From an uncultured Oribacterium sp. (GTDB lineage Bacteria > Bacillota > Clostridia > Lachnospirales > Lachnospiraceae), in the NCBI GenBank assembly GCA_900770445.1, contig CAAGKO010000097.1:1-15432 (forward strand): a stretch of DNA of 15,432 nt, read 5' to 3'. Position numbers and translations under genes: made by a program. Position 1 is the stretch's first letter, and each line of letters opens with the position of its first letter. Below, piece by piece: positions 7,301-14,354 of this stretch. The notes beneath the pieces are model-generated. The model did no database searches and had not been told where the DNA came from. It saw only the letters and a list, made by a program, of their open reading frames with translations.

Positions 7301-8999
7301 ACATGTTCTTATGACAGGAGTGGCACTCGTCCTGCTCCTTCTGTTCGGGCTGTTTATAAACCGGCACCTCAGTATACGGGCACTGTACGGTGACGACCTC
7401 TACCTCTGGTCCTTCTATGGCTGTGAGGACTTCTGGTCCTTCACCTTTCCGAAGGTGACGAAGGGAAACTTCCGCCCGTTCTACTGGGCGATGAGCTATC
7501 TCGAGTTTCTCCTGATCGGCCCGCACGTCCACTGGTATGCCCGCTTCAATGTGCTTCTGAATGTGGCGATTTCCTGGGTGATCTATTTCTGCAGCCGGCG
7601 TCTGAGCCGCCTCACGCGGGTACCGCATGGCATGCTGCTCGGACAGGCCGTCGGTCTCCTGACCGGTATGCTCTACCTCCAGTCACACTTCGCGGCCTAC
7701 CAGATCGCACAGGTGCTCGGACTCCTCGAGTCCCTCGCCCTGCTGCTTGCGCTGCTGACCCTCTGGGGCCTCTTCGATTACATGGAGGGCCGCGGCACGC
7801 GTGCCTACCTGCGCGCCTGCCTCTGCTTCTTCCTCGTGATCTTCACCCATGAGCGCTACATCGCACTTGCGCCACTCTTTTACCTCGCGGTGCTCACGCA
7901 GTACCGCACGGAGCGGCGGCTCTGTCGGCGCTTCGCACCGTCCCGGACGTCGGAAGTGCCGCGGATCTTCGAGTTGCTTCTGCCACTCGTGATCCTCGCT
8001 GTCTTTTTCGGCAGCCGTATGGTGGTGGCCGGGGAGGCCATCCCGGTCGGTACGGCCGGTACGAAGGTGCAGGACACCTTCTCCCTTACCCAGGCCCTCG
8101 GCTTCGCGTTTATGCAGGTCGCCTACATCTTCGGGGTCAATGCAGGCCACGAGATCTTCTGTGGCGTGTCCTTCGCGGACGCTGCCCGTTGGGTGCAGAT
8201 ACTGATCTTCCTCAGCTGGCTCTGCCTTCTCCTGATGCTCGTGCTCTATGTACGTATGGCCTGGAAGAGGGAGCGGATCACACCGCGTCTGATCGGGGAG
8301 AACCTCCTTTTCATCGGCTTCATCGCCCTCTGCATCGGCTCGAGCTCCATCACGATCCGCCTGGAAACCCGCTGGGTCTATGTGAGCTACACCGCTGCGC
8401 TTCTATATCTGTCCTACATGCTCGGAGAGATCGCGAAGTCTGGAAGGATGGCATCGGAAGCCGGAAGGGCAGTGCGGACGCGCGCGGTCGCCGTGCAGAG
8501 AACATCGATGGCTTCCGTAAGCGCATCGGGTGACCATAGCGAGCGTTTCGGCATGAAGAAATGCCGGACGGTCATGGTCCTCACGTTCTCGCTGCTCTTT
8601 ATGGCGTACGGGGCCGTGATGACACCGGTGGAGCATTATGATCGACAGCATTATCCGAACATCTTTTTCTTCTTCGACCAGGACCGCGTGAATTCGCTTG
8701 CGGACTGCACGATTGACGCGATCGGCGCGGAGAACTTCCTCGGAAAGAAGCAGGTGTATATCTACTATAATTACTACGAGATGAGCGACTTCTATGCGGA
8801 GTACTTCTATAAGCCATTTGATCCGGAGAAGACCGGACAGGGCACGGAAATCCACTTCATCAACAGCCCGGATGAGCTGCCGGCAGATGCGACGGTGGAG
8901 AACAGCATCGTCCTCATGGAGCATGGAAACCGCGGCTACATCGATGTGAGCGCCCAGACCTTCGGACTGGCTGCGTGGGAGGAGCTGCCTCAGGCGTAG
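7269..8999 (+). CDS. Polytopic membrane protein, possible GT-C glycosyltransferase
   Basis: This protein of 576 residues has many membrane spans. The first is about 16-30, followed by an outward loop with YGDDLYLW (Asp42, Asp43), the position where GT-C enzymes keep a catalytic acid. Further spans lie around 120-215, 235-255, 270-290, 310-330, 350-385 and 440-460. A basic, low-complexity internal loop (about 395-430) and an outward C-terminal domain of about 110 residues follow. GT-C enzymes use lipid-linked sugars on the outer face, fitting decoration of an exported glycan. The start is uncertain: ATG at 7269 has only GAAGG three bases away but supplies basic residues before the first span, while Met15 (7311) would remove the overlap. 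It could instead be a flippase-like or other membrane protein. Confidence 0.7.
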   Translation: MAHISKTQNSKHVLMTGVALVLLLLFGLFINRHLSIRALYGDDLYLWSFYGCEDFWSFTFPKVTKGNFRPFYWAMSYLEFLLIGPHVHWYARFNVLLNVAISWVIYFCSRRLSRLTRVPHGMLLGQAVGLLTGMLYLQSHFAAYQIAQVLGLLESLALLLALLTLWGLFDYMEGRGTRAYLRACLCFFLVIFTHERYIALAPLFYLAVLTQYRTERRLCRRFAPSRTSEVPRIFELLLPLVILAVFFGSRMVVAGEAIPVGTAGTKVQDTFSLTQALGFAFMQVAYIFGVNAGHEIFCGVSFADAARWVQILIFLSWLCLLLMLVLYVRMAWKRERITPRLIGENLLFIGFIALCIGSSSITIRLETRWVYVSYTAALLYLSYMLGEIAKSGRMASEAGRAVRTRAVAVQRTSMASVSASGDHSERFGMKKCRTVMVLTFSLLFMAYGAVMTPVEHYDRQHYPNIFFFFDQDRVNSLADCTIDAIGAENFLGKKQVYIYYNYYEMSDFYAEYFYKPFDPEKTGQGTEIHFINSPDELPADATVENSIVLMEHGNRGYIDVSAQTFGLAAWEELPQA

Positions 9000-9099
9000 G
9001 AGAGATCGACAGGGGCCCCGTTCCGAACAGCAGCTTAGGCGTATCGACCATGGGCCTCAGATGTGCTCGATGAATCCGTCATTAACAACACGATAGGAA

Positions 9100-9123
9100 C
9101 TGTCCGGCGCTTGCATCGGACAG
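9100..9123 (+). other. Intergenic hairpin before second membrane-protein gene
   Basis: CTGTCCG (9100-9106) pairs perfectly with CGGACAG (9117-9123) across a ten-base loop. The 142-base gap also holds the palindrome GGGGCCCC near 9012-9019. There is no T run. The hairpin ends only three bases before the ribosome site at 9126-9132, so it could influence translation of the next gene. Confidence 0.5.
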
Positions 9124-9125
9124 AC

Positions 9126-9132
9126 GGAAAGG
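9126..9132 (+). promoter_or_regulatory. Ribosome binding site fixing the start at 9142
   Basis: GGAAAGG at 9126-9132 is nine bases before ATG 9142. The in-frame TTG at 9133 directly abuts this site and cannot use it, so the ATG is preferred. Confidence 0.7.
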
Positions 9133-9141
9133 TTGCGTGGG

Positions 9142-10683
9142 ATGTCCATAGCGAAGCACGAAAGCAGAAAAACGGAAAATCGAAGCAGAAAGCAGGTGGG
9201 GGAGTGCCGGAAGGGACTCCTCCTTCTGCCGTTCATCGGCGGGCTGTTTCTGCTCTGGTATGTGCTGCATGCGACAGTGGATGTGGTCTATTCCGACTAT
9301 ATCCGCATCATCAACAGCTACCTGCCGGATACCCTGGACCCGGCGACCTTTTTCGTACCGGATATCCTGACCCGGATCCCGATCAACTACCCGCTTCGCT
9401 GGATCAATGTCACGTTCTTCGGCTACTCGGTGCTTTTTGACCGGGTGTTCTGCATCCTGGGCTGCGTACTGCTGATGTGTCCGGTGGCGCAGTACCTGAT
9501 CCGGGAGCGAAGCGGCGTCTGGATCATCCTGCCGGTGATGCTCGTCGGCTTCAGCCTCGATAAGTGGGAGATGCTGATCAACGGTACCGGCTGCGTGCAC
9601 TTCCTGAGCTACGGCCTGTTCTTCTATCATTACCTCGTGCTCGAGCGCGTCTTCACCGGCACACAGAAGCCGGGCGATGAGCGTCGGCTCTGTCTGCTTC
9701 CATGGCTTTCCCTGCTGGTGGCCGGCCCGTACATCGCGCAGTACACGGCGACCCTCCTCGTGGCCTATGGCTATCTCGCCTTTCTTCGGAATCGCAATGT
9801 CGACGGCCGTCGGCTTCCATGGTGCGGCCTCTGTGCGCTGATTCCGCTGCTTCTCTACTATATGAGTAATGCCGCGGCCACCTTCGAGCATACGGGTGCA
9901 CAGGACATCGGACTGCTGGAAACCCTGCAGCAGTACCGCGGCTTTTCAGTGCATTTCCTGCTGAACGGCTTCGCCGGCACCCTGCTTTCCGGCTCGGTGC
10001 TGGAGGATCTGCTCGCGGCCGGGACGCTCACGTATCCGATGGTGTACCTCCTCGGTGCCCTCGTGATCCTGCTCTATGCCGGCGCCGTGTTGCTCTACTT
10101 CCGGTCCGGACAGTACCGTCGGACGATCTTCCCGATGCTGCTCCTCGTGAGCGGTGCCGGAAGCCATGTCCTCGTCTTCCTGTCCCGCTACATCTTCTTG
10201 ACGGAAACCTACGCATGGCAGAGTCGCTACGGTCTCCAGTACCTGCCGGGCACCCTCGGTGTTCTGCTGATTTATGGTGCGGCTTTCTCACATTTCCGAA
10301 AGCAGTATCTGTCCGTGCGCACGAAGCAGAGCGATGTCGTACGAACATCCGGCGAAGCAGCACCGGTGAACCGCGGACGCGCGCAGAAGGTACAGATGTC
10401 GTCCGGACAGGGACATGCCCTCGGCGCGCTGTTCGGCATGATCCTCTCCCTCGTGGTACTTCTTTCCTTCACAGCAGGGAGCTGTTATACTGATAAGCGT
10501 GAAATCGACGCGATGCCGTTCCGGCAGATGTATTTTGCATCGATGGCAGACGCCGCGCGTGATTACGAAAACCTGAGCGATGATGAGCTCAATCTCATCT
10601 TCGAGTACCACCATGGCCCGAATCGCGTTCGGCATGCCATGGATATTTTAAAGGAAAACCAGTGGAATGTGTTCCGCGCGTGA
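9142..10683 (+). CDS. Second polytopic membrane protein, possible GT-C glycosyltransferase
   Basis: This 513-residue protein has a basic cytosolic N-terminus (1-24), a first span at about 25-42, then an outward loop with VVYSDYIRI (Asp52), comparable to the catalytic-acid loop of GT-C enzymes. More spans follow around 95-140, 155-170, 185-215, 225-245, 285-325, 330-355 and 370-390. A basic loop of about 40 residues precedes the last span (about 432-448), and about 65 outward residues end the protein. It mirrors the preceding membrane gene in layout: acidic first loop, basic internal loop, outward C-terminus. The two look like distant relatives, though identity is low by eye. The role is inferred from topology and neighbours only. 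Confidence 0.7.
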   Translation: MSIAKHESRKTENRSRKQVGECRKGLLLLPFIGGLFLLWYVLHATVDVVYSDYIRIINSYLPDTLDPATFFVPDILTRIPINYPLRWINVTFFGYSVLFDRVFCILGCVLLMCPVAQYLIRERSGVWIILPVMLVGFSLDKWEMLINGTGCVHFLSYGLFFYHYLVLERVFTGTQKPGDERRLCLLPWLSLLVAGPYIAQYTATLLVAYGYLAFLRNRNVDGRRLPWCGLCALIPLLLYYMSNAAATFEHTGAQDIGLLETLQQYRGFSVHFLLNGFAGTLLSGSVLEDLLAAGTLTYPMVYLLGALVILLYAGAVLLYFRSGQYRRTIFPMLLLVSGAGSHVLVFLSRYIFLTETYAWQSRYGLQYLPGTLGVLLIYGAAFSHFRKQYLSVRTKQSDVVRTSGEAAPVNRGRAQKVQMSSGQGHALGALFGMILSLVVLLSFTAGSCYTDKREIDAMPFRQMYFASMADAARDYENLSDDELNLIFEYHHGPNRVRHAMDILKENQWNVFRA

Positions 10684-10793
10684 CGGTGCATACGCCATGA
10701 CCTCCGAGACATGTATCCACTGCCTGACATAAGGTATACAGGATCGGGCATGCTCCTGACCGCTGGGGCAGGCGCTTCCGTGTACGATGAATT

Positions 10794-10799
10794 AAAGGA
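10794..10799 (+). promoter_or_regulatory. Ribosome binding site fixing the rfbF start
   Basis: AAAGGA at 10794-10799 overlaps an in-frame ATG at 10799, so that ATG cannot be served by it. The next ATG at 10808 lies eight bases away and gives MKVLILAGG, the standard N-terminus of the family. Confidence 0.8.
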
Positions 10800-10807
10800 T
10801 GAAAACT

Positions 10808-11581
10808 ATGAAAGTATTGATTTTAGCAGGTGGTTTCGGAACCCGTATTTCCGAGGAGTCGCATCTCCGTCCGAAGCCGATGATCGAGATCGGTGAGATG
10901 CCGATCCTCTGGCATATCATGAAGTACTATTCGAGCTACGGCTACAATGATTTCATCATCCTGGCCGGCTACAAGCAGTACGTCATCAAGGAGTATTTCG
11001 CGAACTACTTCCTGCATAATTCGGACGTGACCTTCGACCTCAGCAACAACCAGATGGAGGTCCATCATAACATGAACGAGCCGTGGCGCGTGACCATCGT
11101 CGACACCGGCCTCAACACCATGACCGGCGGACGCATCAAGCGCGTGCAGGATTATGTCGGGGATGAGCCGTTCATGCTCACCTATGGCGATGGCGTTTCT
11201 GACGTGGACCTCGATGCCCTCGTAAACTTCCATCATGCGCATGGAAAGATCGCGACCATCACGACCGTTTCCCTCGCACAGCAGAAGGGTGTCCTTGACA
11301 TCGATGAACATAACCGGATCCGGGCCTTCCGCGAGAAGGAGCGGGAGGACGGTGCCATCATCAACGGCGGCTTCATGGTCTTCCAGCCGGAAATTTTCCG
11401 CTATCTCACGGATGACCGCTGTGTCCTCGAGCAGGAGCCGATGCACCGCCTCGCCGCCGACGGCGAGCTCATGAGCTTCTACCACGCCGGCTTCTGGCAG
11501 TGCATGGACACCCAGCGCGAGAAAAAGCTTCTCGAAGACCTCTGGGCGAGCGGAAAAGCACCATGGTGTAGATGGGAGTGA
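10808..11581 (+). CDS. rfbF: Glucose-1-phosphate cytidylyltransferase
   Basis: It makes CDP-glucose and pyrophosphate from CTP and alpha-D-glucose-1-phosphate, the entry step to CDP-3,6-dideoxyhexoses. The nucleotidyltransferase signature LAGGFGTR (6-13) is followed by KPMIEIGEMPILWHIM, which binds nucleotide and sugar phosphate. TYGDGVSD contains Asp128, a metal ligand, and the C-terminal AGFWQCMDTQREK is typical of RfbF. At 257 residues the length is as expected. The gene opens the rfbFGH run. A 122-base gap with three hairpins separates it from rfbG, unusual for genes normally packed together. It forms soluble cytoplasmic oligomers in known cases. The identification is secure. Confidence 0.96.
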   Translation: MKVLILAGGFGTRISEESHLRPKPMIEIGEMPILWHIMKYYSSYGYNDFIILAGYKQYVIKEYFANYFLHNSDVTFDLSNNQMEVHHNMNEPWRVTIVDTGLNTMTGGRIKRVQDYVGDEPFMLTYGDGVSDVDLDALVNFHHAHGKIATITTVSLAQQKGVLDIDEHNRIRAFREKEREDGAIINGGFMVFQPEIFRYLTDDRCVLEQEPMHRLAADGELMSFYHAGFWQCMDTQREKKLLEDLWASGKAPWCRWE

Positions 11582-11582
11582 A

Positions 11583-11605
11583 AGCGTTTGCATAAAGCAA
11601 ACGCT
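11583..11605 (+). other. Hairpin 1 of the rfbF-rfbG gap
   Basis: AGCGTTTGC (11583-11591) pairs perfectly with GCAAACGCT (11597-11605) around loop ATAAA. It begins two bases after the rfbF stop. The same ATAAA loop closes the palindrome in the flanking repeats, although the stems differ. No U tract follows. Confidence 0.8.
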
Positions 11606-11617
11606 GGAACGATATCC

Positions 11618-11636
11618 AGCAGAGCTATGCTCTGCT
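11618..11636 (+). other. Hairpin 2 of the rfbF-rfbG gap
   Basis: AGCAGAGC (11618-11625) pairs perfectly with GCTCTGCT (11629-11636) around the tight loop TAT. It lies 12 bases after hairpin 1 and is followed by CCC rather than T residues. Confidence 0.8.
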
Positions 11637-11645
11637 CCCGGAGGG

Positions 11646-11676
11646 CTAAACTCGGGCCTCCTCAGCCCGAGTTTAG
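11646..11676 (+). other. Hairpin 3 of the rfbF-rfbG gap, possible terminator or attenuator
   Basis: CTAAACTCGGGC (11646-11657) pairs perfectly over 12 bases with GCCCGAGTTTAG (11665-11676). The loop CTCCTCA can pair by four bases with GGAG at 11640-11643 just upstream, making a pseudoknot possible. With the last stem base the loop reads CCTCCT, the anti-Shine-Dalgarno core of 16S rRNA. Only a short interrupted T tract (CTTTGT) follows, so any termination would be partial. The rfbG start lies 28 bases downstream. Confidence 0.75.
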
Positions 11677-11703
11677 GGCTTTGTAAATAGAAAGAATACC
11701 TAT

Positions 11704-12915
11704 ATGACTAAGTTTGAATCCTTACAGCAGTTTTATAAAGGGAAGCGGGTGCTCGTGACCGGCCACACCGGCTTCAAGGGCAGCTGGCTCTGCCTCATGC
11801 TCCGTATGCTCGGTGCGGAGGTCTACGGCTATGCCCTCGCTGCCCCGACCGATCCGGCGCTCTTCGACATCCTGAAGCTTTCGGAGGAGATGCACTCGGA
11901 GATCGGCGACATCCGCGATTTCCCGCATCTCACGGCCTTCATGGAGACCGCGCGTCCGGAGGTCGTGCTGCATCTTGCGGCACAGCCGATCGTCCGCACC
12001 TCCTACCTCTATCCGCGGGAGACCTTCGAGACGAACGTCATGGGCACCGTGAACATCCTCGAGGCCACCCGTCGCTATAATGCGCAGCATACGGAGAAGG
12101 TGCTGTCCTTCCTGAACGTAACGACCGATAAGGTCTATGAGAACCCGGATCTCGCGGATCACGCCTTCCGGGAGGACGAGAAGCTCGACGGCTACGATCC
12201 GTACAGCAACTCGAAGTCCTGCTCCGAGCTCGTGACCCACAGCTATCAGAAGTCCTTTTTCCAGCCGGGCGCGGACTCATCCGCTGTGGTGACGGCGATC
12301 TCCACGGCACGTGCGGGCAATGTCATCGGCGGTGGTGATTTCGCCGTGGATCGCATCATCCCGGACTGCGTACGGGATACGATTGCCGGTCGGACCATCC
12401 ATGTGCGGAACCCGTACAGCACGCGGCCATATCAGCATGTGCTGGAGCCGCTGTATGTCTACCTCCTGATCGCGATGACCCAGGCGCAGGAACCGCAGCA
12501 TACGGGTATGCCGGCATCCGCCGCTTCCGGGGAGACGAACGAAACGGGGCATGACGATCGCACGACGGAGACATTGGCCCGGAACGTGGCCGGATGCTAT
12601 AACGTCGGACCGGATGAGGTGGACGCCATCACGACGGGCGCACTCGCGGACCTCTTCGTACAGAGCTGGGGCGAGGGCGCGGCCTGGCACACGGATGCCG
12701 AGGCGAACGCACCGCATGAGGCGGCGTATCTGAAGCTGGATACGCAGAAGCTGAAGGAGCGCTTCCACTGGTTGCCACGCTGGCATGTCACGGAGGCCGT
12801 TCAGGAAACCGTCGCATGGTACCATGCATGGTCGGAGGGCGCCGATATGAGAACTCTGACCGAGCAGCAGATCCGTGCATTTTTAGCAGATGAAAGAGAA
12901 AAGAGCAGAACATGA
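11704..12915 (+). CDS. rfbG: CDP-glucose 4,6-dehydratase
   Basis: It converts CDP-glucose to CDP-4-keto-6-deoxy-D-glucose with tightly bound NAD. It is a short-chain dehydrogenase/reductase-type enzyme: Rossmann motif GHTGFKGSW (20-28), catalytic TTDKVY (140-145) with Asp142 and Lys143, and the Tyr167-x3-Lys171 pair within YDPYSNSK. The substrate-binding stretch RPYQHVLEPL is also present. At 403 residues it is longer than usual for RfbG (about 360 from memory). Much of the excess is a polar, Thr/Glu/Gly-rich insertion at about 260-295, between the helix ending LLIAM and CYNVGPDE, probably a surface loop. The ribosome site is weak (GAAAG region). The stop overlaps the rfbH start as ATGA, so translation is likely coupled. 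The identification is secure. Confidence 0.95.
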   Translation: MTKFESLQQFYKGKRVLVTGHTGFKGSWLCLMLRMLGAEVYGYALAAPTDPALFDILKLSEEMHSEIGDIRDFPHLTAFMETARPEVVLHLAAQPIVRTSYLYPRETFETNVMGTVNILEATRRYNAQHTEKVLSFLNVTTDKVYENPDLADHAFREDEKLDGYDPYSNSKSCSELVTHSYQKSFFQPGADSSAVVTAISTARAGNVIGGGDFAVDRIIPDCVRDTIAGRTIHVRNPYSTRPYQHVLEPLYVYLLIAMTQAQEPQHTGMPASAASGETNETGHDDRTTETLARNVAGCYNVGPDEVDAITTGALADLFVQSWGEGAAWHTDAEANAPHEAAYLKLDTQKLKERFHWLPRWHVTEAVQETVAWYHAWSEGADMRTLTEQQIRAFLADEREKSRT

Positions 12916-14261
12916 CAGAGAAAACTGAGCAGCAGGCGAGACAGGAGATCCTCGATCTCGTCGCAGAATATGCAAGAAAATATAAAGTCGCACCGATGCA
13001 GCAGCCATACCATGAGGGTGAGCGCATCCCGTATGCCAGCCGTGTCTATGATGACAAGGAGATGGTGAATCTCGTGGACAGTGCGCTCGAGTTCTGGCTG
13101 ACCGCCGGACGCTATACCGACGCCTTCGAGCAGAAGTTCGGTGAGTACCTCGGCGTACGCTATGTGAGCCTCGTGAACTCCGGCTCCAGCGCGAATCTGC
13201 TGGCCTTCAGTACACTGACGAGTCCGCTGCTCGGCGAACGCCGCGTGAAGCGCGGAGATGAAGTGATCACCGTGGCGGCCGGCTTCCCGACGACCGTGAA
13301 TCCGATCATCCAGTACGGTGCGATTCCGGTCTTCGTGGATGTGACCCTGCCGACCTGTGATATCGACGTGACGAAGCTCGAGGAGGCATACTCCGAGAAG
13401 ACGAAGGCCGTGATGATCGCGCATACCCTCGGCAATCCGTTTAATCTGAAGGCGGTGAAGGATTTCTGCGACCGGCATCAGCTCTGGCTCGTGGAGGACA
13501 ACTGCGATGCCCTCGGCTCGACCTATACGATCGATGGCGAGACCCTTAAGACCGGTTCCATCGGCGATATCGGTACCTCCAGTTTCTACCCACCACACCA
13601 CATGACGATGGGCGAGGGCGGTGCCTGCTATACGAACAACCCGCAGCTTCACCGCATCATGCGCTCGATCCGTGACTGGGGCCGTGACTGCTGGTGCGCA
13701 CCGGGCCACGATAATACCTGCCACCACCGCTTCGACGGACAGTATGGCGAGCTTCCGAAGGGCTATGACCACAAGTATGTCTACAGCCACTTCGGCTATA
13801 ATCTGAAGGCTACCGATATGCAGGCAGCGATCGGTGTCGCACAGCTCGAGAAGTTTCCGGGTTTCGTCGCACGCCGGAAGCATAACTTCGAGCTGCTGAA
13901 GTCCCTCCTCGTCGAGGGTGGAGCGGATGCGAAGCTGATCCTCCCGGAGCCGGAGCCGCATTCGGACCCGAGCTGGTTCGGCTTCCTTATGACCTGTCAG
14001 GAGGGCGTGGACCGTGAGACGGTGGTCCGCTATATCGAGGACCATGGCGTGCAGACCCGTATGCTCTTCGCCGGCAACCTCATCAAGCACCCGTGCTTCG
14101 ATGAGATGCGTGCGACGGGCGAGGGCTACCGCGTGGTCGGCAGCCTCGAGACGACCGACCGCATCATGCGGGACACCTTCTGGGTAGGACTCTATCCGGG
14201 CATGACGGATGAGAAGCTCCGCTACATGGCGCGCATCATCCTGGAGGCGATTCAGCAGTAA
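12912..14261 (+). CDS. rfbH: CDP-4-keto-6-deoxyglucose 3-dehydrase (E1)
   Basis: It removes the C3 hydroxyl of CDP-4-keto-6-deoxyglucose using pyridoxamine phosphate and a [2Fe-2S] cluster, towards 3,6-dideoxyhexoses. At 449 residues it has the aspartate-aminotransferase fold. The lysine that normally binds PLP is replaced by histidine in FYPPHHMTMGEGG (His229, His230), the diagnostic change from aminotransferase to dehydrase. Cluster cysteines are visible: Cys260 and Cys262 in RDCWCAPG, Cys270 in DNTC and Cys198 in EDNCDALGS. The spacing from Cys198 to Cys260 is 61 residues; the motif I recall for the Yersinia enzyme has 57. The start overlaps rfbG by four bases. Catalysis needs an electron-donating reductase (E3 type), which is not encoded here. 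The identification is secure. Confidence 0.95.
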   Translation: MTEKTEQQARQEILDLVAEYARKYKVAPMQQPYHEGERIPYASRVYDDKEMVNLVDSALEFWLTAGRYTDAFEQKFGEYLGVRYVSLVNSGSSANLLAFSTLTSPLLGERRVKRGDEVITVAAGFPTTVNPIIQYGAIPVFVDVTLPTCDIDVTKLEEAYSEKTKAVMIAHTLGNPFNLKAVKDFCDRHQLWLVEDNCDALGSTYTIDGETLKTGSIGDIGTSSFYPPHHMTMGEGGACYTNNPQLHRIMRSIRDWGRDCWCAPGHDNTCHHRFDGQYGELPKGYDHKYVYSHFGYNLKATDMQAAIGVAQLEKFPGFVARRKHNFELLKSLLVEGGADAKLILPEPEPHSDPSWFGFLMTCQEGVDRETVVRYIEDHGVQTRMLFAGNLIKHPCFDEMRATGEGYRVVGSLETTDRIMRDTFWVGLYPGMTDEKLRYMARIILEAIQQ

Positions 14262-14313
14262 GCGCTGCGCCGGGAGAAGTGTCGCGCACGGCCGGCTGCA
14301 GTGCATGAAAAAC

Positions 14314-14340
14314 AGGGCGTCGCAGGGACGCCCTTTCGTT
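14314..14340 (+). terminator. Hairpin with short T-rich tail between rfbH and licD-family gene
   Basis: AGGGCGTC (14314-14321) pairs perfectly with GACGCCCT (14327-14334) around loop GCAGG, followed by TTCGTT. It resembles a modest intrinsic terminator. It ends nine bases before the start of the next ribosome site, so it may tune expression of the LicD gene rather than end the operon. Confidence 0.55.
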
Positions 14341-14342
14341 AT

Positions 14343-14347
14343 AAAGG
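14343..14347 (+). promoter_or_regulatory. Ribosome binding site fixing the licD-family start
   Basis: AAAGG at 14343-14347 lies seven bases before ATG 14355. An earlier in-frame start at 14301 would put the hairpin at 14314-14334 inside the coding region and add residues unlike the family, so 14355 is preferred. Confidence 0.8.
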
Positions 14348-14354
14348 TAGAACT

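Noticed and set aside
9063..9440. A 125-codon frame before the second membrane protein
   Set aside because: It lacks a ribosome site and mostly overlaps the membrane-protein gene in another frame, with low-complexity Gly/Pro/Asp content.
10684..10793. Possible promoter upstream of rfbF (TATACA near 10735)
   Set aside because: The hexamer is a poor -10 match and no -35 lies at the right distance; read-through from the preceding gene explains expression equally well.
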